Shown in pieces: positions 17,316-24,898 of a stretch of DNA of 64,000 bases. The notes beneath the pieces are model-generated. The model was not told where the DNA came from. It ran no database searches and saw only the letters and a list, made by a program, of their open reading frames with translations. The DNA is from an uncultured Verrucomicrobiota bacterium (lineage in GTDB: Bacteria; Verrucomicrobiota; Verrucomicrobiia; Limisphaerales; UBA1412): positions 41,224 through 105,223 of the forward strand of contig CALXMK010000010.1 of the NCBI GenBank assembly GCA_944389455.1, written 5' to 3'. The translations under genes were made by a program, and so were the position numbers. Position 1 is the stretch's first letter. The number at the start of each line of letters is the position of its first letter.

Positions 17316-18794
17316 ATGATGGTTTGGTTACTTGCTATCTTGTCCGTAGTCCTATTTGGAGGAATGGGTGCAGCCGCTGGTTTGGCACCAGCAGCCTGTG
17401 GACTTATTATGTTACTGGTGGCGCTTTTGCTGAGTGGTCCCTTGACTTCATTAGCTGCAATGCTGTTACCTAAAGAATTTATCAATCATCCCCTAGCGGC
17501 TTGGTTTCCGGATTCCATGTTCTATATGGAGTTAGTACTTGTTCTCTTTGTTTTCTATATTATTTTTTGGGGGACTGGTTTTTGGGTCAGCAGCAAGATT
17601 GACTTTTGGTTGAAGCATGTGGGGACGGAGCTTCAGCGCAGAACTTGGACTTATCTTAACCATGGGATAGGTTTCTTTTTGGGGTTGGTGACTGCAACCA
17701 TTTTTATTCTCATTATTGCAATGGGAGCGTATGCCCCTGGATATCTGGTTTCTCAGACGACACCGAGCGAAGATGGTCAGCCGTGGGGAATCGTTTATTT
17801 GAATCAATTTTCTAAGGCGATGAAGGATACTGGATTGGATAAAATTGCCGCCCGTTGGGACAAAACTCCATCTAGCTATTTTGAGTATTGTGATATTTTA
17901 GGAATTATCGTCAATAATCCTCCAGTAATGTATCGGGTGAAGAATTATCCTCCTATTTATGCTAAAGGGGATCGCTCAGAAGTTTCAGACCTTCTCAACA
18001 GCGGTGAAGTAAACGATTTAATCAATAATCGCAGCGGTTGTTGGAATTTGCTGAATAATTCGTCTGTGCTTAGTTTTCTTTCATCCGGCTCTTGTTCTGA
18101 ATTGAGACAGGAGATTGATTTCCAAGATTTTATTGGTTATCTTAAAACGGGAACATCGCCGAAGTATGATAGTTTTAAGATTTTGGGCAAATGGGAAATG
18201 GATGTAGACCAGGTAGTTTTGATGGCTAAGAAGAATCAGCCAGATATCACTTATCGTCAAATGCGCTTCCTTTCTGCGCTTTTGAGAACATATTTTAATG
18301 ATACAACATTAAAAGTAACGATCGATAAGAGAATTGTTCTTCAGAAAATTATTTCTGATGTGCCTGCATTGATTTCTACTTTACAAAATCCTGCTAATCC
18401 ACAGATTGTACCGCCCGAGTTAGCTCCGGTTACACAACAGACTCAGCAAAAAGGACCACAGGTAGGCGCAGGCGCAGCTTCGGCTCAGAGCAATAATCGA
18501 CGGGGTGGGGTGTTTTCTCCCAGCCGTTATCGTGAGGCTCTCGACCATAATGCGGCAACTCAAGCAATGCTTAATGATACAGCTGCTCCAGTAGAGTATA
18601 ATGATGATGGAACGGTTAAAGAGGTGAAACCTCCGGAAATTAAGAAGACTGATGTCTCCGGTTCCTGGAGCGGAGATGGAGAGCTTTATAAAGTGAATTT
18701 TGCGGGAATAGAGATGGATGCCATCATCGAAGGAAATATTATGACGGTTTCTACCGAACATGTACGGCTTTATTTTATCCGCAATTATGAGTAA
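17316..18794 (+). CDS. CvpA-like membrane protein with long soluble tail
   Basis: The first 150 residues contain four hydrophobic segments in the arrangement of the CvpA (colicin V production) family: Gly/Ala-rich first helix, ILSVVLFGGMGAAAGL, ELVLVLFVFYIIFW, and a fourth helix FFLGLVTATIFILIIAMGAY. CvpA proteins are inner-membrane proteins linked to envelope homeostasis. The remaining 340 residues form a soluble domain I do not recognise, with a Gln/Pro-rich linker near residues 365-400 and a C-terminal beta-rich part beginning SGSWSGDGELYKVNFAG. The total of 492 residues is far longer than the usual CvpA of about 160. No good ribosome-binding site precedes the ATG pair at 17316/17319. It ends before a strong terminator. 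Confidence 0.65.
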   Translation: MMVWLLAILSVVLFGGMGAAAGLAPAACGLIMLLVALLLSGPLTSLAAMLLPKEFINHPLAAWFPDSMFYMELVLVLFVFYIIFWGTGFWVSSKIDFWLKHVGTELQRRTWTYLNHGIGFFLGLVTATIFILIIAMGAYAPGYLVSQTTPSEDGQPWGIVYLNQFSKAMKDTGLDKIAARWDKTPSSYFEYCDILGIIVNNPPVMYRVKNYPPIYAKGDRSEVSDLLNSGEVNDLINNRSGCWNLLNNSSVLSFLSSGSCSELRQEIDFQDFIGYLKTGTSPKYDSFKILGKWEMDVDQVVLMAKKNQPDITYRQMRFLSALLRTYFNDTTLKVTIDKRIVLQKIISDVPALISTLQNPANPQIVPPELAPVTQQTQQKGPQVGAGAASAQSNNRRGGVFSPSRYREALDHNAATQAMLNDTAAPVEYNDDGTVKEVKPPEIKKTDVSGSWSGDGELYKVNFAGIEMDAIIEGNIMTVSTEHVRLYFIRNYE

Positions 18795-18831
18795 GGAATT
18801 CGTCGGAGAATAAATTACTGACTAAATTTCA

Positions 18832-18862
18832 GACGGGAGCAGAGATTGCTCCCGTCTTTTTT
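18832..18862 (+). terminator. Terminator of the CvpA-like gene
   Basis: A perfect 10-bp stem (GACGGGAGCA / TGCTCCCGTC) with a 5-base loop, followed by TTTTTT. Confidence 0.94.
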
Positions 18863-19055
18863 AATAGTAAACTTTAAAATTTTATCGATTTTAAAATTAA
18901 GATAGTTTTTAGCTTGAGATGGGATGTGAAAATTTATATAAATACCCCTGTCCGATTGTTCTGCCACGGGCCGATAAGAATATCGCCGAGCGCAGTCAAT
19001 CGAGGATAGATTATAATATTAGAAAGATGTTAAGTAATAAACCCCGGAGGGTTGC

Positions 19056-19823
19056 GTGAGTTTTCCGCAACGTAACTCAAATAATCAGCGAAACCAGGTT
19101 CGCGTTAATAGTAAGATCCGTGCTCGTGAGGTAAGGGTAATTGATGGCGATGGTAAGATGCTGGGTGTGATGGGTATACAAGAAGCTTTGGCATTGTCCA
19201 AAGAGCGCGGGATAGATCTTGTGGAGATCTCTCCCAATGCAGTACCTCCAGTCTGTAAACTGGTCGATATTGGTAAGTTCAGATACGATGCAGCTAAGAA
19301 AATTAAGGAGGCTAAAAAGAAACAGAATTCAAGCCGTTTAAAGGAAATTCAGTTACGTCCAGTAATTTCAGAACGGGATTTTCAAGTCAAACTTGATCGG
19401 GCAATCGGCTTTTTCTGTAGTGATATCAAAGTAAAATTGGTCTTAAGATTTCGTCCTCGCGAATTCTATCATAAAGAATTTGGCTTTGATATTGTCAATA
19501 AATTTATAGAGCAGGCATCTCCTTTCGCTTCTGCTGATTCCGCTCCCAAGATTGTGGGGAAGAGCATTACAGTGATGCTGACTCCACTGCCCCGCAATAA
19601 ACGCGCTAAGAATCCTAAAGGTGATGTTAGTATTGAACAGCTGGAAAAAGCAGAGCTGGAGGATCAGCGTAAACTGGATGCTGAGGTCGAGAGGGAAGAA
19701 GGTCCTGAGTCAAAAGAAGAGAATCCAAGACCTCCTGTTAAAAAAGTGGGTAAACAGTCAGCTTTTGGAGCCCCGCTGTTAGATGAAATTAATTTAGAAA
19801 TTTCACCTAAGAGTAGAATTTAA
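19056..19823 (+). CDS. infC: Translation initiation factor IF-3, C-terminally extended
   Basis: IF-3 binds the 30S subunit, prevents premature 50S joining and checks the start codon. Residues 15-90 form the N-domain (NSKIRAREVRVIDGDGKMLG, GIDLVEISPNAVPPVCKLVD), followed by the linker helix and the C-domain (EIQLRPVISERDFQVKLD) to about residue 185. About 70 further residues form a charged tail rich in Glu, Lys and Pro, giving 255 residues against about 180 in most bacteria. The start is GTG with a strong CCGGAGG six bases upstream; non-ATG starts are typical of infC and allow autoregulation. The usual partners rpmI and rplT do not follow. Confidence 0.95.
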   Translation: MSFPQRNSNNQRNQVRVNSKIRAREVRVIDGDGKMLGVMGIQEALALSKERGIDLVEISPNAVPPVCKLVDIGKFRYDAAKKIKEAKKKQNSSRLKEIQLRPVISERDFQVKLDRAIGFFCSDIKVKLVLRFRPREFYHKEFGFDIVNKFIEQASPFASADSAPKIVGKSITVMLTPLPRNKRAKNPKGDVSIEQLEKAELEDQRKLDAEVEREEGPESKEENPRPPVKKVGKQSAFGAPLLDEINLEISPKSRI

Positions 19824-19843
19824 AGCTGTTTTTTATTTTGCAT

Positions 19844-19888
19844 ACCCTCTTTCCTGTCTCATGTTTGAGAAAAGGAAAGAGGGTTTTT
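19844..19888 (+). terminator. Terminator of infC
   Basis: A 12-bp stem (ACCCTCTTTCCT / AGGAAAGAGGGT) with a 17-base loop and a TTTTT run. It confirms that infC is not cotranscribed with ribosomal-protein genes. Confidence 0.9.
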
Positions 19889-19938
19889 AATTCTCAGAAG
19901 AGGTTTTCTTCATTATACTGAGAGGGGATGCTAGGAGA

Positions 19939-19967
19939 TTGAAAAACTATCCTAGGGAAAAGATAAT
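19939..19967 (+). promoter_or_regulatory. Promoter of the M16 peptidase gene with overlapping dyad
   Basis: -35 TTGAAA, 17-base spacer, -10 GATAAT, 23 bases before the start codon. An inverted repeat CTAGGA (19931-19936) / TCCTAG (19950-19955) brackets the -35 box and could be an operator. Confidence 0.62.
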
Positions 19968-19990
19968 AGATATTCAAATAGAGTTAAGTA

Positions 19991-22525
19991 ATGCGGAAAA
20001 ATATTTTGCCTCCCGGAGTGAAATGGATTGAGTTGGAAAACGGGTTGATTTTGATTTTAAAGGAAGACCACAGTGCTCCTGTGGCAACGGTTCATGTTTG
20101 GTGCCGAACTGGCAGTGTCAATGAAGGAGCCTGGATGGGGGCAGGAATGAGCCATGTGTTGGAGCATATGCTCTTTAAGGGAACTGAGAGTCGTAGCGGA
20201 GCTCGAATTGATCAGGAAGTTCAGGAGGCTGGAGGCCAAATGAATGCTTGCACGTCTTTTAATTATACTCTTTATTATATAGATGTACCGGCCACTGGTG
20301 TAAAGACTGCAATAGATATCCTGTGTGATATTACTCGCAAAGCGACACTCCCGGCCGATGAATTGGAGAAGGAGCGACAGGTCATTTTACGCGAGATGGA
20401 TATGGGGGAAGATGATCCGGATCGCCGTTCCAGCCGAAGACTTTTTGAGATAGCGTATCGGGTTTCTCCTTATCGTCATCCTGTTATTGGATATAAATCA
20501 ATTTTTGAGAAGTTTACTCGTGCGGATTTACTCTCCTATTATAAGCAACGGTATGTGCCTAATAATCTTTTCTTTGTTGTCGTAGGAGATATCAATCCTG
20601 AAGAGGTTAAGGAGCAGATTAAGCAGACATTTGCTGATTCTTGCAGAATTGCTTTAGCACCGGAAATTCTCCCTTTTGAACCGGTGCAGGTGGGGCCTCG
20701 CCGAGTGGAGGAAGAGGGGAATGTAGAATTATGTTACACTCACCTGGCATGGCATATCCCGAGTGCTTTACATTCAGATATCCCTGGGCTGGGCGTAGTT
20801 TCGGCGATTTTAGGCAGTGGACGCAGTTCTCGCCTGTTTCGCAGGTTGAGGGAACAGCAAGGAATTGTGCAGAAAATAGATTCTTGGATTTATGCTCCGG
20901 GGGAACAGGGATTATTTGGAATCAGTGCTGAGATTGAAGCTGATAAGTATTCAAAAGCAATTGAGGAGATTTATCACCAGGTGGAGATTCTGAAAGAAGA
21001 ACTTGTTTCGGAAGAGGAATTAGAGAAAATTAAAAAACAATGCGTAGCAGCTCTTTATGCTTCCCGCAAGACAATGTCTGGGCAAGCGCTTGATTTGGGG
21101 AGTTCCTGGTTGGCGGCTCAGGATCTAAATTTTTCCGAGCTGAGTTTGGAGCGTATTCGCACTGTTACTTCTGAAGATGTTCGCAGAATTGTTCGAACGT
21201 GGTTCAGAGAGGAGAACAGTGTACATTATAGTCTGATGCCTAAGGGTAGTAAGAGTAGCGAAAAGACTTCCGATAAAGCTATTATCCGAAGTGAGATTAA
21301 GCCTATCAAGCTTTCGAATGGACTGAGTTTATTGACCAAACAGGATAGTCGTCTGCCATTTGTAGAGTTAAGGATGGTCTTCCGAGGAGGTCTATTAAGT
21401 GAAGATGAAGAATCGAATGGACGCTCTTTGATGATGAGTCGATTGTTATTGAAGGGAACTCAAAAACGAAGTGCGGAGCGATTGGCCGAAGAGCTTGAGG
21501 GAGTCGGAGGAAAGATTGAGACATATATTGCCAACGGAACTTTTGGAATTTCGGTAGAGGTTCTGAAAGAGGATTTTGAGCTTGGACTTGATATTTTGGC
21601 AGATGTGGTAATGAATTCTGTTTTCCCGCAAGAGGCTTTGGAGTTGGAACGTCAAATGATTCTGGCTGAGATTCGTGCGGAGAAGGATCAGATGCTCACT
21701 TATGCGCTTAAGAAAATGCGTCGAGAGCTTTTTGGTCCCGTTTCCTATGGATTAAGCGGAAGCGGCAATTCAGCCGCTGTAGAGGCTTTGACACGGGAAA
21801 TGATTGTAAATCATTGGCGGGATTATGTGTTGCCGGATAATTGTGTTTTGAGTGTTTTTGGGGATATAGATTCCAGTTTGGTAGCAGAGAGGATTGAAAA
21901 GTATTTTGCAGAATGGGTTCCCGGCAAAAAAGAGGTCTTTTTGAATAAGGCTGAGCCCATTGTTTCCACGGTTCCACGTCGTGTAGAGGAATCACAGCCG
22001 GATAAAAATCAGGCAGTGGTGATTATGGGGTATCCGGGAGTTTCGATTTATGATAAACGGATTTATCCATTGATTGTATTAAAGGAGATTTGCAGCGATT
22101 TAGGTTCACGTTTATTCTTGCGTATTCGTGATGAATTAGCGCTTGCATATTATGTGGGAGCGTATCAGCAATGCGGAGTGCAGTCGGGGTATTTCTGTTT
22201 TTATGCGGGGACACAGCCGAAACAGGCTGAGCAGGTGGTGAACGAATTACTTGCTCAGGCTGCCTTGCTCCGGGAGTCGGGCGTTACGGAAGAGGAATTA
22301 ACACGGGCCAAAGCTAAGATATTGGGGCAGAGAGCTATTGCTAAGCAGGATATAGGAGATATGGCTAAATCCTGTGCTGAATCTCAGATCACCGGCCTGG
22401 GGTATGACTATCTGGACAGAGAAGATCAGTTAATTCAAGATGTTACTTTGGAGGATGTTTTGAAAGCTGCGCGGGATATTCTGACATCAGAAGGATATGT
22501 TATTAGTATTGTGAAGCCAGAATAG
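19991..22525 (+). CDS. M16 family zinc peptidase, two fused halves
   Basis: This is an insulinase/pitrilysin-type (M16) protein of 844 residues formed by two M16 halves in one chain, whereas many bacterial members are two separate subunits. The N-terminal half is catalytic: HVLEH at residues 55-59 and the third zinc ligand Glu 76 residues later in ERQVILREMDM. The C-terminal half, from about residue 435, keeps the fold (NGLSLLTKQDSRLPFVELRM) but has RLLLKG where the HxxEH would be, so it is inactive and supplies the conserved arginine/tyrosine part of the chamber. No signal peptide is visible, so it is probably cytoplasmic. Confidence 0.93.
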   Translation: MRKNILPPGVKWIELENGLILILKEDHSAPVATVHVWCRTGSVNEGAWMGAGMSHVLEHMLFKGTESRSGARIDQEVQEAGGQMNACTSFNYTLYYIDVPATGVKTAIDILCDITRKATLPADELEKERQVILREMDMGEDDPDRRSSRRLFEIAYRVSPYRHPVIGYKSIFEKFTRADLLSYYKQRYVPNNLFFVVVGDINPEEVKEQIKQTFADSCRIALAPEILPFEPVQVGPRRVEEEGNVELCYTHLAWHIPSALHSDIPGLGVVSAILGSGRSSRLFRRLREQQGIVQKIDSWIYAPGEQGLFGISAEIEADKYSKAIEEIYHQVEILKEELVSEEELEKIKKQCVAALYASRKTMSGQALDLGSSWLAAQDLNFSELSLERIRTVTSEDVRRIVRTWFREENSVHYSLMPKGSKSSEKTSDKAIIRSEIKPIKLSNGLSLLTKQDSRLPFVELRMVFRGGLLSEDEESNGRSLMMSRLLLKGTQKRSAERLAEELEGVGGKIETYIANGTFGISVEVLKEDFELGLDILADVVMNSVFPQEALELERQMILAEIRAEKDQMLTYALKKMRRELFGPVSYGLSGSGNSAAVEALTREMIVNHWRDYVLPDNCVLSVFGDIDSSLVAERIEKYFAEWVPGKKEVFLNKAEPIVSTVPRRVEESQPDKNQAVVIMGYPGVSIYDKRIYPLIVLKEICSDLGSRLFLRIRDELALAYYVGAYQQCGVQSGYFCFYAGTQPKQAEQVVNELLAQAALLRESGVTEEELTRAKAKILGQRAIAKQDIGDMAKSCAESQITGLGYDYLDREDQLIQDVTLEDVLKAARDILTSEGYVISIVKPE

Positions 22526-22569
22526 AGATTGGATTTTCAGGCTCAGAGAAATAGATGGGGAGACTCTCG

Positions 22570-23454
22570 ATGAAAGATCGTTTCACCAAAATCACTTTGG
22601 CAGGGGTTGGCTTGTTAGGTGGTTCACTGGGATTGAAAATTCAAGAGCTGCGTTTGGCGGATGAAACAGTCGGTTATGTTCGCAGAGTCGGTAGTGTAGA
22701 GGAGTGTTCTCGAGTAGGAGTTGTTAATCGTGCAGTAACCTCTATAGAAGATGCTTTTAGCGGAGCTGAGTTGGTTGTTTTTTGTACACCAGTAGCTCAG
22801 ATGTCTGCATTGGCGAAGGAATCTCTTCCCTTCCTCAAACCGGGAACATTGGTGACGGATGTTGGCAGTACCAAACGTGATGTTGTAAAGCAAATGGAGT
22901 CTATCTTTGTTCCTAAAGGGATTCATTTTGTAGGTTCACATCCGATGGCCGGTTCTGAAAAGACCGGTCCAGTGCATGCGTATGCGGATCTTTTCCGCGG
23001 AGCTCTTTGTCTGATTACGCCGACTTCAGTAACGAATTCTAGAGCATTAATGGCAATTGAGGATTTTTGGAGAAAAATTGGTTGTCTTACAGAAAGACTT
23101 TCTCCTGAGGAGCATGATGCCTTAGTATGCCGAGCGAGTCATTTGCCTCATATAATTGCGGCAACACTGGTGTATCATGCTCTTGGGCATAAACCGAGAA
23201 AGTTAGGATTGCTGCCCAGAATTTGTGCTTCGGGATTTCGCGATACTACACGGGTTGCTTCAGGTTCTCCCGATATGTGGAGAGATATAGTCTTAAGCAA
23301 TCGAGACAGGATTGCGGAAGAACTTGAAGGTTATCAATCTACTCTAAATAGAATAAAAGAAATTCTGGAAGAAGGTTCTGCGGAAGAGGTTTATCGTTTT
23401 TTTGAGCTCGCTCGTACCCTTCGTAATAATTGGTTGGATTCAAAACAGAAATAG
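22570..23454 (+). CDS. tyrA: Prephenate dehydrogenase
   Basis: This NAD-dependent enzyme converts prephenate to 4-hydroxyphenylpyruvate for tyrosine synthesis. The roughly 294 residues begin with the Rossmann motif TLAGVGLLGGSLGLK and carry VVFCTPVAQM, TDVGSTKRDVV, GSHPMAGSEKTGPVHA and CRASHLPHIIAATLV with the catalytic His. A C-terminal helical dimer domain follows; there is no ACT domain or chorismate mutase fusion. Start 22570 is preferred because GGGGAG sits seven bases upstream; an in-frame ATG at 22555 has a poorer site. It lies 29 bases after the M16 gene and may be cotranscribed. Confidence 0.93.
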   Translation: MKDRFTKITLAGVGLLGGSLGLKIQELRLADETVGYVRRVGSVEECSRVGVVNRAVTSIEDAFSGAELVVFCTPVAQMSALAKESLPFLKPGTLVTDVGSTKRDVVKQMESIFVPKGIHFVGSHPMAGSEKTGPVHAYADLFRGALCLITPTSVTNSRALMAIEDFWRKIGCLTERLSPEEHDALVCRASHLPHIIAATLVYHALGHKPRKLGLLPRICASGFRDTTRVASGSPDMWRDIVLSNRDRIAEELEGYQSTLNRIKEILEEGSAEEVYRFFELARTLRNNWLDSKQK

Positions 23455-23533
23455 AGTTCTATTTTTTAAAGCGCAGGAATTCTTGTAATTGGACAGCGAT
23501 CGTTTTCTTCTCGTTGCTTGCGGTATTAAAAAA

Positions 23534-24889
23534 TTATTCGTTTTTCTGTTCTGAATTTTTCTCTTCGTTTTCCAAGCATAAATTAGCTTTCTGGATAAGC
23601 CATGCAGCCAGAGCGCGGCGTTCGGCGGTTGTTCCGACCAGCGGGGGCATATAGTGAGTCATTAGCGATTCAGGCTCATAGTCATAGAGCATATTAAGAA
23701 CTGTCTGGAGATTTTCAATGGTTTTCCCTTTTAAGAGTTTTTCCATGGAGCGGTATCCGTTCCATGTATGACAACTCATACATTGTCCTCGGAACATAGC
23801 TTCCCCGACCCCGTAGTCATTTTTCCGAACCCAAAGACTATTGTCCAGGAAGCCTTCTTTATTAAATTTTTTCACATCAGCTTCACGAATTCCGTTTGAG
23901 TACATATAACCGACGATAATATAGGGTTTTCGCAGTATTTCTCGCGAGTATTCGGAAGCAGCTACCACAGAGGCAGACAGCAGGAGAATAATCCAAGCTT
24001 GTTTGCGTCCAAATTGAATGGGATTGATAAAGACGAGAATAAAAGCTGTGGCGGAGGTCAATCCAGCGCCGATGATAGCCCATAATCCTACTTTAAGAAT
24101 TCCTGTTTGGGGGATTTTAAGCAGAGCTTGTTGAGATTCTGGAGTCATATGAAGATACCAGAGTAATCCGATTGGCAGGAGCAATAGGGCTGGAATAAAG
24201 TAGAGTACGACATTGCGCAGGGCAATGCTTTTGAGGCGATTAGAGATATAGGGTGTGGTTCGGCTGAATGAAAATAGCAGAAAAACAGATGCCAGGGCAA
24301 TGGCTGCCAGAATTCGGATAAAGAGACTGGGCCAATAAGTCGGATTGAAGAATCCGCTTACAACAGCTCCAGGAGCTTGATCCATCCATGCAGCACGAAT
24401 CCATTCAGCGCCGGGGGTAAGCATAAAAGAGAGAATTCCATTGATGAAGAAGAGAGTAGCTATGGAGGCAATACAATAGCACCATCCTACTGCCAGATGA
24501 AGTTTATCGCTAATACGCCCCCAGCTATAATAATAAACTGCGGCGCTAGCCAGCTCTATTAGAAAGAAAACCCATTCAATAGCCCAAAAAAAGACGAAAA
24601 TATGGATGAGCGCACTTGTTCCCTGAGGTTGTGCCAAACCGATGGAGAACCAGATTCCGACACCGGAAACAGTTCCAAGCACTCCCGTGATGATTAGGAA
24701 AAATTTCATATTTCGTCGGAGAAGAACCCTCCATTCATCGTCACCCCGTTTCAAAGCTTGGCGTTCCAGTATAGGCATAAGCAGTCCTCCGCCTACTGCG
24801 AAATGAGAGATTATCACATGGAAGATTGCGATCAGGCCGATAACCCATCCGGATCCGATTATAGCTACATTCCAAAAAGGAAAATTCAT
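23534..24889 (-). CDS. Cytochrome bd-superfamily (CydA-like) subunit with C-terminal cytochrome c
   Basis: This membrane protein of 451 residues has an N-terminal half that aligns by eye with CydA of cytochrome bd: FHVIISHFAVGGGLLM (first helix with the haem-ligand His position), AIEWVFFLIELASAAVYYYS, then WGRISDKLHLAVGW and FFINGILSFMLTPGA. The CydA haem b558 His position appears to be Arg (LFIRILA). The GRQPW motif is replaced by ILRKPYIIVGYMYSNG. Residues about 365-430 are a cytochrome c domain: CMSCH near 370-374 and a likely axial Met in HYMPP near 414. CydA relatives with a fused cytochrome c are known. The downstream position of a Rieske fusion, 9 bases away and translated first, indicates a two-subunit quinol-oxidising complex. 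Confidence 0.82.
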   Translation of the reverse strand: MNFPFWNVAIIGSGWVIGLIAIFHVIISHFAVGGGLLMPILERQALKRGDDEWRVLLRRNMKFFLIITGVLGTVSGVGIWFSIGLAQPQGTSALIHIFVFFWAIEWVFFLIELASAAVYYYSWGRISDKLHLAVGWCYCIASIATLFFINGILSFMLTPGAEWIRAAWMDQAPGAVVSGFFNPTYWPSLFIRILAAIALASVFLLFSFSRTTPYISNRLKSIALRNVVLYFIPALLLLPIGLLWYLHMTPESQQALLKIPQTGILKVGLWAIIGAGLTSATAFILVFINPIQFGRKQAWIILLLSASVVAASEYSREILRKPYIIVGYMYSNGIREADVKKFNKEGFLDNSLWVRKNDYGVGEAMFRGQCMSCHTWNGYRSMEKLLKGKTIENLQTVLNMLYDYEPESLMTHYMPPLVGTTAERRALAAWLIQKANLCLENEEKNSEQKNE

Positions 24890-24898
24890 AAATTGTGT

